From NCBI GenBank assembly GCA_964648215.1, contig CAZYMF010000158.1:1-11982 (forward strand): DNA of 11,982 nucleotides, written 5' to 3'. The notes beneath the pieces were generated by a model. The model was not told where the DNA came from. It ran no database searches and saw nothing but the letters and a program-made list of their open reading frames with translations. Positions 1-6,915 of the stretch are shown in pieces. Within the stretch, counting starts at the first letter, position 1. Each line of letters opens with the position of its first letter. The DNA comes from CAZYMF01 sp964648215. Its GTDB lineage: Bacteria; Desulfobacterota; Binatia; HRBIN30; JACQVA1. The position numbers and the translations under genes were made by a program.

Positions 1-338
1 TTTCCCCCTCGGGCTCCCCCTTCGCGCCCGCTGCGCGTGCCATGGGCCGCGTCGTTGCGAGCCGACCTCGCGCCGAGGTCTCTCTCGCCGGCACCTGGCG
101 TTCCCGCCAATGGCGGGCTCGTCAACGCCGACGGCGGCCTCTGACCTATGTAGATCGAGGGCCGTGTCCTTTGTCGAGAAAAGCGCCGCTCCGCGCGCTC
201 CTTCCCTTCCGATCGCCGTGGCCTGGAGCGCACTGCTCCGTCAGTGCCGGGTGCAGGGGCGATGGCCCCGCGAGCGGCGCCGCGGAATCACGCACAACCG
301 GCGCGTGTAGGAACCGAACGCTTCCGGTTGGCTGTTTC
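1..338. other. Gene-free 3' flank with strong hairpins
   Basis: I see no convincing gene after the last stop (339) in these 338 bases; the open frames here are continuations of antisense frames or lack any family signal. Two strong inverted repeats stand out. GACCTCG-CGC-CGAGGTC (64-80) is a perfect seven-pair stem with a three-base loop. The other is a nested element in which CCCGCC (103-108) pairs with GGCGGG (112-117) inside GGCGTT (97-102) and AACGCC (124-129). A weaker stem, GGGGC/GCCCC, lies at 256-269. None has a T-run, so they are candidates for Rho-independent-like or mRNA-stabilising structures at the operon end, not proven terminators. Confidence 0.45.
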
Positions 339-1286
339 TCATTCTTCTTCGGACGACCCCTGCACCCACGCAGGGGGAAGACGTGCCTTCGCTGCCAGCC
401 GCCGCCGGTGCAGGTAGGCGGCGTGCCAGCGGAGGTTCCGCCACGCGGTGCGGCAGCTCCGCCGCGCTGGCGGGTCGGCCCGCAGCGCGGAGCGCGCCGC
501 CTTGGTCGCCAGCAGCTTGAGCATCTCGAGCGCGCGGGTGACGACGAAGGCCGCGTACTCCAGTTTGCCGAAGTGGAGGACGGCATAGAGCGCGACGGCC
601 TGCCAGCGGCGGCGATCGTCCTCGGCGCCGCCCGCCTCCGCGGAGCCGCTGCCGACGTGGGTCAGCGACACCGACGGATCGTAGAGAACCTGCCAGCCGG
701 CGCGGCTCAACCGGTAGCAGAGATCGACGTCCTCGGCGTACAAGAAGAAGCGCTCGTCGAAGCCGCCGACGGCCCGGAACGCCTCGGTGCGCAGCAGGAC
801 GGCGGCGCCGTCGACGGCGTCGACCGGAGCGATCCTCTCCGGCAGCGGATCGCCGATGCCGACGGCCCGCCGCAACGAGTGCATGGCGGACGGAAAGCAG
901 CGCACGCTTGCCTGCGTGCCGCCGTCGATCGAGACCAGGCGGCAGCCGACGGCGGCCGCCCGAGGGTGACGGTCGAGCGTCTGCGCCAGCGCGTCAACCA
1001 CGTCGCTCTCCAGACGCGTGTCGCTGTTGAGCAGCATGGTCAGCTCGGTGTCGGCGTCGCGCAGCGCCCGGTTGTTGGCGGCGCCGAAGCCGACGTTGCG
1101 CTCGTTGCGCAACAGGCGCACCTCGGGGAACTCGGCGGCGACCGTTGCCGCGCTGCCGTCGGCCGAGGCGTTGTCGACCACCACCACGGGATATCCCGGC
1201 GCGTGCTCGCGCAACGAGGCGAGGCACCGCCGCAGCAGCTCGCGCGTGTTGTAGCTGACGATGACGATCGTCGCGCGCGCGCTCAT
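339..1286 (-). CDS. Family 2 glycosyltransferase, WbbL/rhamnosyltransferase-like
   Basis: A 315-residue cytoplasmic GT-A fold glycosyltransferase. It probably moves a sugar, perhaps rhamnose, from a nucleotide donor onto a growing surface glycan. Visible in order: the first strand TIVIVSYN (6-13), VDNASADGS (37-45), NVGFGAANNRAL (64-75), and LNSDT (86-90) at the metal-binding DXD-like position. Then come the acceptor segment GGFDERFFLYAEDVDLCYRL (174-193) with the E185-D186 pair expected to hold the catalytic base, and a His-210 VGSGS segment. The C-terminal 80 residues are Arg/Ala-rich. The frame stays open to 1397, but the ATG at 1286 is preferred: it lies directly before the first GT2 strand, and its ATGA overlaps the stop of the upstream phosphotransferase, which implies translational coupling. 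Family assignment is firm. The sugar specificity is a guess. Confidence 0.9.
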   Translation of the reverse strand: MSARATIVIVSYNTRELLRRCLASLREHAPGYPVVVVDNASADGSAATVAAEFPEVRLLRNERNVGFGAANNRALRDADTELTMLLNSDTRLESDVVDALAQTLDRHPRAAAVGCRLVSIDGGTQASVRCFPSAMHSLRRAVGIGDPLPERIAPVDAVDGAAVLLRTEAFRAVGGFDERFFLYAEDVDLCYRLSRAGWQVLYDPSVSLTHVGSGSAEAGGAEDDRRRWQAVALYAVLHFGKLEYAAFVVTRALEMLKLLATKAARSALRADPPARRSCRTAWRNLRWHAAYLHRRRLAAKARLPPAWVQGSSEEE

Positions 1287-2083
1287 GATCCGAGGATGCG
1301 GCGCAGCTCCTCGGCCGGCTTGCCGGCGCGAATCGTCGAGGCGTAGTCGTAGAGCCGGCCGAGCGGGAAGGCGACCGCCGTCACCAGGCACAGCCACCAG
1401 AGCGCCTGCCAGCCGCTCACCGTCTCGACCACGAGCGCGGCGCTGACGAGAACCGTCATCCCCGTTCCCAGCGGCAGGCGGTAGCGATGCGTTGGCCGCT
1501 CGAAGCCGAAGTCGCTGGGCAGGCGCCCCTCTCGCGATGCCACCAGCGGATGCACGGACACGGGCGCCTGCTGCGAGCGCGCGAGCAGCTCCTCGAGCAG
1601 GATGGAGGCGCGCACGCGATAGAGAGTGATGGTGGGCGTGCAGAAGATGGCGGCGACGGCACCGGCCAACAGCGGGACGAGAGCCTGCTGCTGCACCGCG
1701 GCGCGCAGACCGAGGGCGAGGACGACGAGCGGCGTGACGAAGTAGTGCCCGGCGACGTCGGCGAAGGCGAAGGTAACGTCACCCGTGCCGCGCGCGCGCG
1801 CCACCTCGCCGTCGCAGCAGTCGAGCACCTCGCCCAGGTACATCAGCGGCACGAAGAGCCACGACACCCACAGGTGGGGACAGCCGAGGCAGGCGGCGGC
1901 CAGGACGCCGGCGACGATGTTGGCGGCGCTGACGGCCGGCGCCGGCACGCCCCGGCGCAGCAGCGCCCAGGTGAGATACTTGGAGACCGGGCGGCACAGG
2001 CGCTGCGTCAGCCCGGTGCTCTCCCGCGGCTGCAGTGCGGCGATCTGCTCGACGGTCCAGGAGGCCTGATCTTGCTCCGCCAT
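1283..2083 (-). CDS. CDP-alcohol phosphotransferase family membrane protein (variant active site)
   Basis: A 266-residue integral membrane enzyme. The family joins a CDP-linked lipid or small alcohol to a second alcohol, releasing CMP, as in phospholipid or inositol-phosphate synthesis. The signature starts D88-x2-D91-G92-x2-A95-R96, followed by eight residues, then F105 where Gly is usual, D109, and H113 where the family has its fourth Asp, normally taken as the general base. So three of the four motif Asp are present. Hydrophobic segments follow around 50-68, 71-85, 114-128, 135-153, 207-222 and 226-240, matching the usual six-helix core. The ATG at 2083 has a GAAGGGA ribosome site four bases upstream. 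It is translationally coupled to the GT2 gene downstream, which suggests it makes a lipid or phospho-polyol acceptor for that enzyme. The substrate is unknown. Confidence 0.85.
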   Translation of the reverse strand: MAEQDQASWTVEQIAALQPRESTGLTQRLCRPVSKYLTWALLRRGVPAPAVSAANIVAGVLAAACLGCPHLWVSWLFVPLMYLGEVLDCCDGEVARARGTGDVTFAFADVAGHYFVTPLVVLALGLRAAVQQQALVPLLAGAVAAIFCTPTITLYRVRASILLEELLARSQQAPVSVHPLVASREGRLPSDFGFERPTHRYRLPLGTGMTVLVSAALVVETVSGWQALWWLCLVTAVAFPLGRLYDYASTIRAGKPAEELRRILGS

Positions 2084-2140
2084 GGCGTCCCTTCATTCCC
2101 CGGTGCGCGCGCCGCGTCAATGGCTGGAGGGGGTGGGGGG

Positions 2141-2199
2141 AACTGAATCGCTGAATCAGTGAGTCACTGGATCGCTGTGAATCGCTGAGTCACTGATTC
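2141..2199. repeat. Tandem octamer repeat (RRTCRSTG) between two genes
   Basis: Six near-identical 8-base units follow one another: AATCGCTG (2146), AATCAGTG (2154), AGTCACTG (2162), GATCGCTG (2170), then after a TG spacer AATCGCTG (2180) and AGTCACTG (2188). Partial units lie at 2141-2145 and 2196-2199. Inside sits a perfect 13-base palindrome, CAGTGA-G-TCACTG (2157-2169), and an imperfect inverted repeat with GAATC/GATTC ends (2179-2199). It fills most of the 124-base gap between the GT2 gene stop (2208) and the phosphotransferase start (2083). Base composition is much lower in G+C than the neighbouring genes. Role unknown: a protein-binding array, an intergenic repeat family or a slippage product are all possible. 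Confidence 0.8.
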
Positions 2200-2207
2200 C
2201 CGCGGGA

Positions 2208-3296
2208 TCATGGCGCGTTGCCGGTACGGTGGGGTGCGGACGCTGCGTGGGAAACGCCGCCGTCGCCGGTCGCGATTCGCTCGCCGCGAAAGGTGGCCGG
2301 CGGCCGGCGGCCGAGCAGGCGCTCGAGGACCGCCCACAGCTTCAGGCCGCGGGCGGCGAGGTCGAGAGAGACGAACACGGGCAGGGAGAGGTGGTCCGCG
2401 TCCAGGCCGCGTCCCCGCAGCGCCCGGATGCGCCGGGCGAGCAGGGCGATGTGCGCGAGTAGGGGCAAGGTACACACGACGGCCAGGAGCAGCGAGCGCG
2501 AGACCAGCAGCAGCGCCAGCGGAACGCCGGCGAGGAGGACCAGGCTCCTGGCCCCCTGCAGCAGGGCTTGCGGCAGAGGTTCGTGCGCCATCGTGCCGCG
2601 ACGGTTGCGCAGCAGGGAGACGAGCAGGCCGCGCAGGGTCCAGGGGAACAGAGTCGTGGCGACGGCGGTCGCAGCGTAGACGATCTGCCAGCCGCGCTGC
2701 CGCAGCCTGCGGCCGAGGTAGGCATCGTCGATCGCTCCGACCCCGTCCGGAAGCAGTTGCGCAAGGTCTTCCGCGGCAAGCGCCGCACGCGGCAGGGCGA
2801 TGAGGCCGCCGCTCAACTGGCCGTCGAAGTGCAGGTCCTTCACCAGGTGCCGCTGCAGCTCGGAGTAGCGGGCCACGGTGGTGCGGTGCCGCGCCCGCAT
2901 GGCGCCGTGGGCGACGCTGCGCGGGTGGCGTACCAGCGTCTCGAGGATCTCCGCGAGAGCGCTGGGGGCCGGCTCGGTATCGGCGTCGAGCAGCACCACC
3001 GTCTTCGCCCGAGCGTGCGCGCAGCCCAGACGCAGCGCGGCGTTCTTGTTGCCGGTCTCCAGGCGCAGCACCTCGAAGCGGCCGAAGCGCCCCGCCGCCT
3101 CCCGAGTCGCCACCTCGGCGCTGCGATCGCGGCCGGAGGCGACGACGATGACCTCGAGCCGCTGCGGCCCGAGGGTCTGCCGCGCCAGCGCCTGCAGACA
3201 GCCGCCGATGGTCGTCTCCTCGTCGCGCGCCGGAATGATCACCGAGGCGACTGGAGGTTCGGCGCCCGCGGCCGCGGTTTCGGGCGGTCGGTCCAT
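2208..3296 (-). CDS. Family 2 glycosyltransferase with C-terminal membrane helices
   Basis: A 362-residue GT2 enzyme, probably at the cytoplasmic face of the inner membrane and using a nucleotide sugar. The N-terminal strand is VASVIIPARDEETTI (16-30). The DXD motif is DADT (104-107), a GG pair lies at 163-164, and D190-D191 in IDDAYLGRRLRQRGW supplies the likely base. LLRNRRG (228-234) sits where the processive-type (Q/R)xxRW element would be. About two hydrophobic helices (250-290) follow and then a polar tail. This is the layout of membrane-bound GT2 enzymes such as hopene- or ceramide-type glucosyltransferases, though processivity is doubtful without QxxRW. The ATG at 3296 has no clear Shine-Dalgarno sequence. 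It lies 123 bases after the upstream GT-C gene, and an octamer repeat follows its stop. Acceptor and donor cannot be read from sequence. Confidence 0.88.
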   Translation of the reverse strand: MDRPPETAAAGAEPPVASVIIPARDEETTIGGCLQALARQTLGPQRLEVIVVASGRDRSAEVATREAAGRFGRFEVLRLETGNKNAALRLGCAHARAKTVVLLDADTEPAPSALAEILETLVRHPRSVAHGAMRARHRTTVARYSELQRHLVKDLHFDGQLSGGLIALPRAALAAEDLAQLLPDGVGAIDDAYLGRRLRQRGWQIVYAATAVATTLFPWTLRGLLVSLLRNRRGTMAHEPLPQALLQGARSLVLLAGVPLALLLVSRSLLLAVVCTLPLLAHIALLARRIRALRGRGLDADHLSLPVFVSLDLAARGLKLWAVLERLLGRRPPATFRGERIATGDGGVSHAASAPHRTGNAP

Positions 3297-3391
3297 CGCT
3301 GCGCGTTGCTTAGCGTCGGCTGGGAGAAAAGCAAGGCTCGGCGGTGCGGTTTCCTGTCAAGCAGGCCCGCCACGCTGCCTTCCCCAACTGC

Positions 3392-3419
3392 AACATAGCC
3401 CTGGTATCAGTACTGAAAA
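3392..3419 (-). promoter_or_regulatory. Weak candidate promoter with a palindrome
   Basis: Directly after the GT-C gene stop, the minus strand reads TTTTCA (3419-3414), 16 bases, then TATGTT (3397-3392), a poor but spaced sigma-70-like pair. The perfect palindrome TCAGTACTGA (3407-3416) overlaps the -35 half. A separate consensus TTGACA lies at 3360-3355 without a fitting -10. The 123-base gap is clearly more AT-rich than the flanking genes. Start-site evidence is lacking. Confidence 0.22.
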
Positions 3420-4850
3420 TTACTCTCGATGCGAACTGACCCGACGCTCGGGCGGAGCCAGGTGCGATCGGGTGTCGATGGCGAGAAAGACAGCGAAGAC
3501 CAGGGACGGCCAGATTTGGATCAACAGCCGATCCATCGATGTGCGGATGTGCCAATGCAGGTCGTATGGCGTCAAAATGTAGGCCGCGACAAAGCCGAGC
3601 AGCGTGGTGGCGCAGGTCACGACGATCATCTTCGCTGCGGACTGTCGCCCGGGCGTGCGACGGAAGAGCAGGACCAGCAGCGGCAGGGCGAACCAGAAGC
3701 AGTTCCAGTTGTTGACCTGCACCGAGCGCCACGCGAGAGCGGCCGCGACGGTCGCGTAGCGACCCACCGCCATGGCTCGGTGCAGAATGTCGGCCGGCGC
3801 TGTCCGGTGGACGAGGTCGTTTGTCGGCGCATAGAGGAGCTTGAAGCACGTCAAGACCAGGACTACCGGCATGGCGCCCGCGACGAAGCGGCCCAGCCGC
3901 CGCAGCCGCGGCGACAGACCCTCGGCTACCTCTCCGCCGAACAGAAAGACCGCCAGCGCCAGGGCCGACGCGTGCAGCATCCCCTCGTTCTTCGTCCACG
4001 CTGCCATCGACGCGGCGGCGCCGGCGAGCATGATCAGCGATGTGGCCCGCGACCCCGATCGCTCGACGGCGATGGCTGCGAGCACGGCGGCAACAAGCGC
4101 AAAGGTACCGACGGGGACGTCGGCGATCTGGTACGCGGCGATCTTGACGAAAGCGGGCGTGCCCAACAACACCAGCCCCGCCGTCAACCCCACGGCCGCG
4201 CCACGAAGCACCGCGACGGCGCAGACCAGCGTTCCGACGCAGACCGTGGCAAAGGTCATGGCCGCAACCGCAGGAACGGCCACACCGACGTGCTTCGTGA
4301 TGGCCCAGCCCTGTGCCACCAACCCGGGAAGCATCAGGGGATAGTCGGGATGCGCCCACTCGATCTGCGGTGACAGCGCCGCCGCGAGGTCGTGCGGGTT
4401 GTGCAGCAGGAACTTGGCCCGCAGGTTCCAGATCGCCCAAGCGTCCCAAATGCCGTCCGGCGTGCGCAGGGTACACACCACGAACATCGTGGTGGCGATC
4501 AGCGCGGCGGCGACGAACAGCAAGCTCAACAGCGGAGGTGTCGGCGCCGGCATGAGCGGGGGCTGCCGTCGATCGGGCGCAGAGAGCGACACGGCGCGCC
4601 AACACAGACCTGCACCGACCAGCGCGAGAGCCGCATCCTTCTCCATGACGGCCAGCGACGTGCCCCCGAAGACGACGAAGACCGCCGCATAGGCGCTCGA
4701 CCACACGCCGAGGCCAATCGCAGCGCCGAGGCAGATCCGCAGCCCCCGTTCCGGCCGACTGGCGGCCGGTCCACTGAACGCCAGCTCGACAAGGCCGAGC
4801 CCCACGAGCACGACGGCGAGAGCGGCGAGGATTGTGCCGAGCAGGCTCAT
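3420..4850 (-). CDS. Multipass GT-C type membrane glycosyltransferase (GT39/ArnT-like)
   Basis: A 476-residue polytopic inner-membrane protein with about ten to twelve hydrophobic segments. It resembles GT-C enzymes that take a sugar from a polyprenyl-phosphate donor and act on the periplasmic face. The first outer loop after the helix near 108-128 carries PDGIWDAWAIWNLRAKF (131-147), with D136 as the best candidate for the catalytic Asp. YPLMLP (170-175), KNEG (287-290) and LTPYDLHWHIRTSMDRL (426-442) are further loop motifs of this type. The ATG at 4850 forms ATGA with the stop of the small gene upstream, and a GGAG lies five bases before it, so start and coupling agree. Unlike many GT-C enzymes there is no large soluble C-terminal domain here; the small upstream protein may provide one (inference). 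The sugar and acceptor are unknown. Confidence 0.8.
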   Translation of the reverse strand: MSLLGTILAALAVVLVGLGLVELAFSGPAASRPERGLRICLGAAIGLGVWSSAYAAVFVVFGGTSLAVMEKDAALALVGAGLCWRAVSLSAPDRRQPPLMPAPTPPLLSLLFVAAALIATTMFVVCTLRTPDGIWDAWAIWNLRAKFLLHNPHDLAAALSPQIEWAHPDYPLMLPGLVAQGWAITKHVGVAVPAVAAMTFATVCVGTLVCAVAVLRGAAVGLTAGLVLLGTPAFVKIAAYQIADVPVGTFALVAAVLAAIAVERSGSRATSLIMLAGAAASMAAWTKNEGMLHASALALAVFLFGGEVAEGLSPRLRRLGRFVAGAMPVVLVLTCFKLLYAPTNDLVHRTAPADILHRAMAVGRYATVAAALAWRSVQVNNWNCFWFALPLLVLLFRRTPGRQSAAKMIVVTCATTLLGFVAAYILTPYDLHWHIRTSMDRLLIQIWPSLVFAVFLAIDTRSHLAPPERRVSSHRE

Positions 4851-5257
4851 CGACTCTCCGGGTTCGCGAGCAGCGCCACCCCGTTGGCGAAGCTAGCCAC
4901 GGGCACGAGCCCGTGTTGCCGGCACAGCCCCGGCAGCCGTTCGGGCTGAGCCAGATCGGCAATCACATGGCGGGAGTGGAGCTTGGCGCCATACGCTAAG
5001 ACGTGCGGCGCAACGGCATACTGCGCCGCGAGGAGCCGAGTCGCGCCGGCCTCGCCGCTCAGGGGGTCGTCCGACAAGTAGCCGAGGACCTTCTCCGCGG
5101 GTAGGATCGGCTGGAGCATCGCGTAGCGCGGCGCAATCGATGGGCGCCCAATGCCGTGCTTCCACAGCCAGAGCTGGTTGCCGAAGGACGCGAGCAGCGC
5201 CAGGACCGAGATCACGGCGAGGCTGGAGAGCGCGCGTTGTAGCGACGGGGAGCGCAT
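4847..5257 (-). CDS. Small single-TM protein paired with GT-C glycosyltransferase, unknown function
   Basis: A 136-residue protein I cannot assign to a named family. A basic N-terminus (MRSPSLQR) precedes one hydrophobic helix (about 10-26). About 100 polar residues follow, which should face outside the membrane. Within these, YLSDDP (60-65) and AQYAVAPHVL (78-87) look like conserved blocks, and the end VASFANGVALLANP looks like beta strands. It overlaps the GT-C gene by four bases (ATGA), so the two are very probably made together, and a partner or accessory role is the natural reading. The reading frame also has a TTG at 5263, but the ATG at 5257 is chosen as the stronger codon; neither has a clear Shine-Dalgarno site. 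It is likely a real gene because hydrophobic helix, coupling and frame all agree. Confidence 0.7.
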   Translation of the reverse strand: MRSPSLQRALSSLAVISVLALLASFGNQLWLWKHGIGRPSIAPRYAMLQPILPAEKVLGYLSDDPLSGEAGATRLLAAQYAVAPHVLAYGAKLHSRHVIADLAQPERLPGLCRQHGLVPVASFANGVALLANPESR

Positions 5258-5387
5258 GGGCAAGGTCGCAGCCGGGGACGCCCCCTGACTTGCCAGCCAA
5301 CTTCTCGTTCGACCGTCCGCAAGCCGCGAGTTTCGGTGCCTAGCATCGGGCGCGACTCATCCGCAAGCCAGTGCCGTCGCCATCGCT

Positions 5388-5477
5388 TCAACGGCCAGCT
5401 CGGGCGCGTAGGATCGCCACCACCGCCACCGGCTGCTCCTTGCCGCGCACGGCCAACACGTCGCGGCGCCGCTTACC
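5388..5477 (-). pseudogene. Possible remnant of a class III nucleotide cyclase C-terminus
   Basis: Just after the sulfatase stop, in a different frame, about 29 codons read through a segment with RDVLAVRGKEQPVAVVAIL and end at TGA (5390-5388). This resembles the short tail after the catalytic domain of bacterial adenylate/guanylate cyclases (RVxVKGxxxPVxVYxL). There is no start and no room for a catalytic domain, so at most it is a leftover 3' end. It could equally be chance in a GC-rich stretch. The rest of the gap (5258-5387) shows nothing convincing. Confidence 0.28.
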
Positions 5478-5481
5478 GGGG

Positions 5482-6915
5482 CTAGTAGCCGAGCGCTCGT
5501 AGCTGCTCGCGTGTCTCCGCGCTCAAGGGCGCGGGGTGGGAATCCGGCCGCGCCGGGTGCGCCGTGCGCCACCGTTGCAGCAACTGCCGCAGCTGGGGCA
5601 GCAGCTCCGGGTGTTGGCCGGCGACGTTGTGGCTCTCGGCGGGGTCGGTCGCGATGTCGTAGAGCTCCTCCACCGACCCGGTCACGATGTACTTCCAGGT
5701 CTCGCCGCGAAGCGCGTACTGCTCCCGGTCGACAATTAGGGGGCGCGAGGGCCTGCCGTCGACGAAACGGAGGCGACTGAGCTTCTTCGTTCGTCGGATG
5801 ACCGTCTCTTCCGGGTAGGTCGGGTGTTGCACGAAGGCGTACTCCTTGGGTGCGGCCGTTGCGCCGAGCAAGGGGACACCGGAGAAGGCCGCCGGTATCG
5901 GCACGCCGGCCAGGGTCAGCAGGGTGGGCGCGATGTCGACGTGCTCCGTCACCCGGCGATCGCGCCGATTGGCGGCAATCTTCGGCGGGTAGCGGAAAAT
6001 GAGCGGGACGTGCGCGGCGCCTTCGTAGAGGCAGCCGAAGTGGTCGAAGAAGACGCCGTGCTCGAAGCACTCGCCGTGGTCGGCGGTAAACGCGACGATG
6101 GTGCGGTCGAGAATGCCGCGCTGGCGCAGCCCATCGAGCAGGATTGCTACCCAGTGGTCCGTGTTGCGCACCTCGCCGCCGTAGAGGCCCAGGACGCGCT
6201 CGTACGCCCCGCGGGGCAGGTTGCCGCCGTTGCGGTCGGCGAGCGTGAGCAGCCGCGGCCATGTCGCGCGGGGCAGCTCGCGTACCCACCGTTGGGGGCC
6301 GCCGGGATCGTACGCAGGAGGCGGACTGTAGGGGGAGTGCGGGTTGAACAGATGCACCCAGAGAAAGAAGGGTTGGTGCGGCGAGATCACGTTGCGCAAC
6401 CAGTCCAGGGCGAGCGGAACCACCACCGCGGAGCCGCGCTGGTAGGACCGCCGGGGATAGTCGAAACGGTCGAAGCCGCGCGCCACCCCCGACTTGCGGT
6501 TGAGCAGCCTGACGCCGGTGAAGGCGGCGGTCTGATAGCCCGCGGTGCGTAGCACCTGCGGCAGGGTGAGGAGGTCGGGCGGTAGCTTCACGGTGTTGTT
6601 CACGACCCCGGTGTCTCTGGGATAGCGGGAGCTGAGGATGGTCGTGTGCGAGGGGCGCGTCACCGGCATCGGACAGGCCGCGTTCTCGAACAACGTGCCC
6701 TCGCGCGCGAGCCGATCGATGTTGGGCGTGGCGAGAACGCCGCCATAGCAGCCGAGCCGATCGGCGCGCAGGGTATCGACCGTGATCAGCAGAATGTTCG
6801 GTTGCGCCGGCGTCGTGCGCGAAGCGAGGTGCCAGGCGGCGGCCAGCGCCACCACGCCCAGAGCCAGCGCCGGCAGCCAGCGGCGGCGCTGCGTGCGAGG
6901 GCTCGGCTCACCCAT
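5482..6915 (-). CDS. Membrane-anchored sulfatase-superfamily hydrolase with Thr at nucleophile position
   Basis: A 477-residue alkaline-phosphatase-superfamily protein (sulfatase fold). An RRRW cluster and one hydrophobic helix (about 14-31) anchor it, placing the catalytic domain outside the cytoplasm. NILLITVDTLRADRLGCYG (40-58) holds the first metal-binding Asp (D47). The nucleophile motif reads T86-R-P-S-H90, whereas true sulfatases have C/S-x-P-S-R with Cys or Ser turned into formylglycine. H188 and H193 (HLFNPHSPY) and D279-H280 (TADHGE) complete the expected metal and substrate sites. The C-terminus ends LRALGY, common in this subfamily. Activity as a sulfatase is therefore uncertain; a phosphodiesterase- or transferase-like role with Thr as nucleophile is possible. 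ATG 6915 is preferred: GGGGA lies six bases upstream and it overlaps the previous stop by eight bases. Alternative ATGs are at 6945, 6951 and 6954. Confidence 0.85.
   Translation of the reverse strand: MGEPSPRTQRRRWLPALALGVVALAAAWHLASRTTPAQPNILLITVDTLRADRLGCYGGVLATPNIDRLAREGTLFENAACPMPVTRPSHTTILSSRYPRDTGVVNNTVKLPPDLLTLPQVLRTAGYQTAAFTGVRLLNRKSGVARGFDRFDYPRRSYQRGSAVVVPLALDWLRNVISPHQPFFLWVHLFNPHSPYSPPPAYDPGGPQRWVRELPRATWPRLLTLADRNGGNLPRGAYERVLGLYGGEVRNTDHWVAILLDGLRQRGILDRTIVAFTADHGECFEHGVFFDHFGCLYEGAAHVPLIFRYPPKIAANRRDRRVTEHVDIAPTLLTLAGVPIPAAFSGVPLLGATAAPKEYAFVQHPTYPEETVIRRTKKLSRLRFVDGRPSRPLIVDREQYALRGETWKYIVTGSVEELYDIATDPAESHNVAGQHPELLPQLRQLLQRWRTAHPARPDSHPAPLSAETREQLRALGY

Noticed and set aside
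42..1346. Plus-strand open frame of 434 codons
   Set aside because: Opposite a GT2 with intact motifs; composition is that of an antisense frame and no family is recognisable.
2092..2120. TTGACG...AATGAA as promoter of the phosphotransferase gene
   Set aside because: The start site would fall about two bases before the ATG and exclude the GAAGGGA ribosome site, so the pairing does not make sense.
2126..2140. G-rich run GGAGGGGGTGGGGGG as a G-quadruplex
   Set aside because: Only two long G runs are present, so a stable four-run quadruplex is not supported.
3310..4962. Minus-strand open frame of 550 codons overlapping the GT-C gene in another frame
   Set aside because: Arg-rich, with no hydrophobic pattern or motif; the GT-C frame has the membrane helices and the coupled start.
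5357..6289. Minus-strand open frame of 310 codons overlapping the sulfatase-fold gene
   Set aside because: Arg/Ala/Pro-rich shadow; the sulfatase-fold frame carries all metal-site motifs.
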